NCBI GenBank assembly: GCA_910588325.1
Contig: CAJUPP010000096.1
Location: 3,293-10,662 of the forward strand
Reading direction: 5' to 3'
Length of the DNA: 7,370 nucleotides
Source: an uncultured Hungatella sp.
GTDB lineage: Bacteria; Bacillota; Clostridia; Lachnospirales; Lachnospiraceae
In this document: in pieces, positions 5,304 through 7,370 of the stretch
Numbering within the stretch: the first letter of the stretch is position 1
Layout of the letters: every line of letters begins with the position of its first letter
The notes under the pieces: model-generated
Told to the model about the DNA's origin: nothing
The model's input: the letters and a program-made list of their open reading frames with translations, nothing else
Databases searched by the model: none
Translations under genes and position numbers: made by a program

Positions 5304-6710
5304 TTATTGGGTAGATGCGTTGTAATTCGTAATTGCCGAATTTACACTTTCAGCCAGGAAGTCAATTGCCTGCTGTGGTGTATATTCTCCGTTATATGTC
5401 TTTTCCATTGCCTCATTAAAAAGAATTCTGGACTCTGTCGCAACACCGGAAAGAACGCCTGCCGTGTATCCGTTAACCGGAGTGTCGTTCAGCTGGTTGA
5501 TTGCTGTCATAAAGTTTGGATTCTCTGCGATGAAAGCCTTCATCTCTTCTGTCTCATACGCTGCCGGATTGATTGCAAAATAACCGGTAGACATACTCCA
5601 GGTTGCCTGTACTTCCGGAGTTGTGGTGAATTCAATAAACTTCCATGCTGCGTCCTTCTTCACGTCATCCTTGTTGTCCATCATCCACAGAGATGCACCA
5701 CCGATGATAACGCCGCCGTCTGCACTGTCGCCAATTCTCGGGAAATATCCAGTACCTACTTCGAATGAACTGCTGTTTACCGCATTTCTCAAAATAGCCG
5801 TAGACTCAACGATGATTGCTGCCTGTCCTGCAAAGAAAGCAGTCTGGGTATCTGCTGTTGTACTTCCATAGTTAGCTGCATAACCGGAATCCAGAAGATT
5901 CTTCCAGGTCTCGAAAATCTTAAGGCCTGCGCCGTTCTTGTCGAACTCAACAGCCGTAGCTGCCGCTTTTCTTCCATTCTCGTTATCTGCATAATACTGG
6001 CCCTGTCCTGCGATCTGCTGCTCAAAAAACCAGCCATAGATAGCCTGTGCAAATCCTACGGGAGCAGCGCCGCTCTCTACGATCTTCTTAGAGAATTCCA
6101 TAACCTCGTCAAAATTCTTTGGAGGTGTCTCCGGATCTAAGCCTGCTGCTTTAAATACATCCTTATTGTAATACAGCATTGGAGTGGATACGTTAAACGG
6201 CATGGACATCTGTTTTCCGTCTACGGTGTAGTAGCTTGTGATAATGTCCATAACACAGCTTGGATCAAAACCGGTTGTCTCGAACATGTCCTCAACCGGA
6301 ATCGCATAGCCGCTGTCAGTCATGAACTTTGTACCGATATCATACATCTGGCATACATCCGGCATGCCGCCGCTTTGCATGGTTGCTTTCAGCTTAGTAA
6401 TCATGTCGTCATAAGTACCCTGATACTCGCTCTTTACCACGATTTCATCCTGAGACTCGTTAAATGCTTTTACAACCGCCTCCGTAGCCTCGCCGTTTAC
6501 GCCGCCCATAGCATGCCAGAAGGTAATCTCAATCTTTCCGTCTGCAGATGTGCTGCCGCCGGATGCTGCCGCTGTCGTCTCCGCGCTGCCACCGCCGGAT
6601 GCTGCTGCCGTTGTCTCTGCGCTTCCGCCACCGGATCCGCCGCCACATGCTGCCAATGATAATGCCATTACTGCCGCCATGCCTACTGCCATCAATCTTC
6701 TTCTTTTCAT
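5304..6710 (-). CDS. ugpB: UgpB-like ABC transporter substrate-binding lipoprotein
   Basis: This 468-residue extracytoplasmic binding protein is tethered by a lipid. It has a basic start (KRRR), a hydrophobic signal segment and a lipobox L19-A20-A21-C22, then a Gly/Ser/Ala/Thr linker (23-57) and a solute-binding family 1 fold. Several blocks match E. coli UgpB by eye: ITFWHAMGG (62-70), GTYDDM (98-103), QMYDIGT (121-127, with Asp where E. coli has Glu), the PFNVSTPMLYYNKDVFKAAG block (171-190), IIGGASLWMM (335-344), STGYFAINPAAYE (374-386) and R428 near the C-terminus. The ligand is therefore probably sn-glycerol-3-phosphate or a glycerophosphodiester, supported by the phosphodiesterase downstream. 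A sugar ligand remains possible because the family is close to maltose-type binding proteins. The ATG at 6710 has AGGAGG (6717-6722) at 6 nt and follows the permease by 57 bp. A tandem duplication lies in the linker. Confidence 0.88.
   Translation of the reverse strand: MKRRRLMAVGMAAVMALSLAACGGGSGGGSAETTAAASGGGSAETTAAASGGSTSADGKIEITFWHAMGGVNGEATEAVVKAFNESQDEIVVKSEYQGTYDDMITKLKATMQSGGMPDVCQMYDIGTKFMTDSGYAIPVEDMFETTGFDPSCVMDIITSYYTVDGKQMSMPFNVSTPMLYYNKDVFKAAGLDPETPPKNFDEVMEFSKKIVESGAAPVGFAQAIYGWFFEQQIAGQGQYYADNENGRKAAATAVEFDKNGAGLKIFETWKNLLDSGYAANYGSTTADTQTAFFAGQAAIIVESTAILRNAVNSSSFEVGTGYFPRIGDSADGGVIIGGASLWMMDNKDDVKKDAAWKFIEFTTTPEVQATWSMSTGYFAINPAAYETEEMKAFIAENPNFMTAINQLNDTPVNGYTAGVLSGVATESRILFNEAMEKTYNGEYTPQQAIDFLAESVNSAITNYNASTQ
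6561..6632 (-). repeat. 36-bp tandem duplication in the binding-protein linker
   Basis: The residues GGGSAETTAAAS occur twice in direct succession (27-38 and 39-50), followed by a partial third copy GGS. The protein repeat is exact, but the two DNA copies differ at synonymous sites. The segment lies between the lipidated cysteine and the folded domain, so it sets the length of the flexible tether. Confidence 0.85.
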
Positions 6711-6767
6711 TATAATCCTCCTGTTTTAAATTTTTTATCTCACACAGACAATGTTATCTGCATAAAA

Positions 6768-7370
6768 TCAACCTTTCACGGAACCGGAAGTCAAACCGGA
6801 AATCAGCTGTTTCTGTCCCAGCACGAATGCAAGAATGGAAGGAATCAGAATCAGCATGGAGCCTGCCATAACCGGACGGAAATCCGTAGCCTCTGCACCC
6901 TGAAGCATACCAAGACCAATCTGAACCGTTCTCATATTTACCGTATCGGTAATCAGCAGCGGCCATAAGTAATAATTCCAACTCTGCAAAAACGTATAAA
7001 TTCCCAAAGCGCCCATGGACGGTCTTACCAACGGAAGCGCAATCTCATAGAAGAACCGGAAGTTTCCGCATCCGTCAATATCCGCTGCCTCCTTAATCTC
7101 CATAGGGAGCTGCAAAAACGCCTGCCTCATGTTGAACACAGCAAATGCCGTCGCCATGTTGGGAAGAACCAGAGCCGTGTATGTATTCTTAAGCCCCCAG
7201 TCACAGATGGTTAAGTAGTTTGCAATGATGATTGCCTGGCTGGGAATCATCATGGTGGACAGCATAACCAAAAACAGAATATTCCTTCCTCTGAACTTCA
7301 TCATGGAAAATGCATAAGCCGCCAGGGCGCCTGTAATAATCTGCCCTATGGTGATGATACCAGAGGTAAT
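6768..7370 (-). CDS. ugpE: UgpE/MalG-type ABC transporter permease (C-terminal part, runs off right edge)
   Basis: The reading frame is open to the right edge. Upstream of the M-M-K-F-R-G-R segment (7304) it continues as ITIGQIITGALAAYAFS, typical for the interior of MalG-family permeases, so that methionine is internal and the true start lies outside. About 201 residues are present. The EAA loop that docks to the ATPase is intact: EIKEAADIDGCGNFRFF followed by IALPLVRPS. WNYYLWPLLIT and the C-terminal segment closely recall E. coli UgpE (WNQYLWPLLIT). It forms one half of the membrane channel and works with the UgpB-like protein 57 bp downstream. The partner permease (UgpA type) is expected just beyond the edge. 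The ATPase is not seen and may be encoded elsewhere, as is common in Firmicutes that share a multi-importer ATPase. The maltose/sugar permease family is the alternative reading. Confidence 0.88.
   Translation of the reverse strand: MTSGIITIGQIITGALAAYAFSMMKFRGRNILFLVMLSTMMIPSQAIIIANYLTICDWGLKNTYTALVLPNMATAFAVFNMRQAFLQLPMEIKEAADIDGCGNFRFFYEIALPLVRPSMGALGIYTFLQSWNYYLWPLLITDTVNMRTVQIGLGMLQGAEATDFRPVMAGSMLILIPSILAFVLGQKQLISGLTSGSVKG

Noticed and set aside
5307..5768. 153-codon plus-strand open frame
   Set aside because: It is antisense to the clearly coding UgpB-like gene, has no ribosome site or family resemblance, and its Cys-rich composition is what the opposite strand of this gene produces.
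5789..6052. Minus-strand 87-codon frame inside the binding-protein gene
   Set aside because: Alternative frame within a well-supported gene, with low-complexity sequence and no independent ribosome site.
6723..6751. Possible promoter TTGTCT-17-TAAAAC before the binding-protein gene
   Set aside because: Both hexamers are poor and the predicted start would fall at or after the ribosome site, so the gene would lose it.
6754..6981. Minus-strand 75-codon frame overlapping the permease
   Set aside because: It lies in a different frame inside the permease gene, has no family resemblance, and the permease frame has clear MalG/UgpE motifs.

Overview
The window looks like chromosomal DNA of an anaerobic low-to-mid GC Firmicute, most likely a Clostridia/Lachnospiraceae-type gut bacterium. 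The reasons are strong AGGAGG ribosome sites, a Gram-positive GAAC-N4-GTTC LexA-type box, clostridial-looking protein sequences and sigma-A promoters with 17-bp spacers. The assignment is inferred from style, not from a marker gene. Every gene I can support lies on the minus strand, so biological order runs from the right edge (7370) to the left edge (1). I see no rRNA, tRNA, CRISPR array, transposase or phage gene.

Right to left: (1) 7370-5304 holds the end of an ABC importer operon, with a UgpE/MalG-type permease (5' end outside the window) and a UgpB-like lipoprotein binding protein. (2) 5152-1829 holds a glycerophosphodiester phosphodiesterase, an MgtC/SapB-family membrane protein and a CPA2-type cation:proton antiporter, spaced 39 and 51 bp apart and closed by an intrinsic terminator that overlaps the antiporter stop codon. 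(3) 1656-325 is a separate sodium:neurotransmitter symporter (NSS/SNF) family transporter with its own near-consensus promoter. (4) 344-251 is a compact nest of palindromes, partly inside the 3' end of the symporter gene, that looks like a dispersed palindromic repeat. (5) 208-1 is a near-perfect promoter, a LexA-type operator and the first 44 codons of a gene resembling the putative DNA modification/repair radical SAM family.

The importer and the phosphodiesterase together resemble the E. coli ugp system (ugpBAECQ). The binding protein captures glycerol-3-phosphate or glycerophosphodiesters, the permease passes them in, and the cytosolic phosphodiesterase releases glycerol-3-phosphate. The ATPase (UgpC) and the other permease (UgpA) are not visible; UgpA probably lies just beyond the right edge. 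The MgtC-like protein and the antiporter downstream suggest that phospholipid-phosphate scavenging is co-expressed with ion or pH homeostasis.

The most unusual item is the antiporter's roughly 195-residue hydrophilic tail. It carries a pentapeptide EEHxx repeat, many acidic residues and two separate Arg/Lys runs ending in six lysines. The best regulatory find is the LexA-type box beside a very good promoter in front of the radical SAM gene, which predicts SOS control and supports a DNA-repair role.
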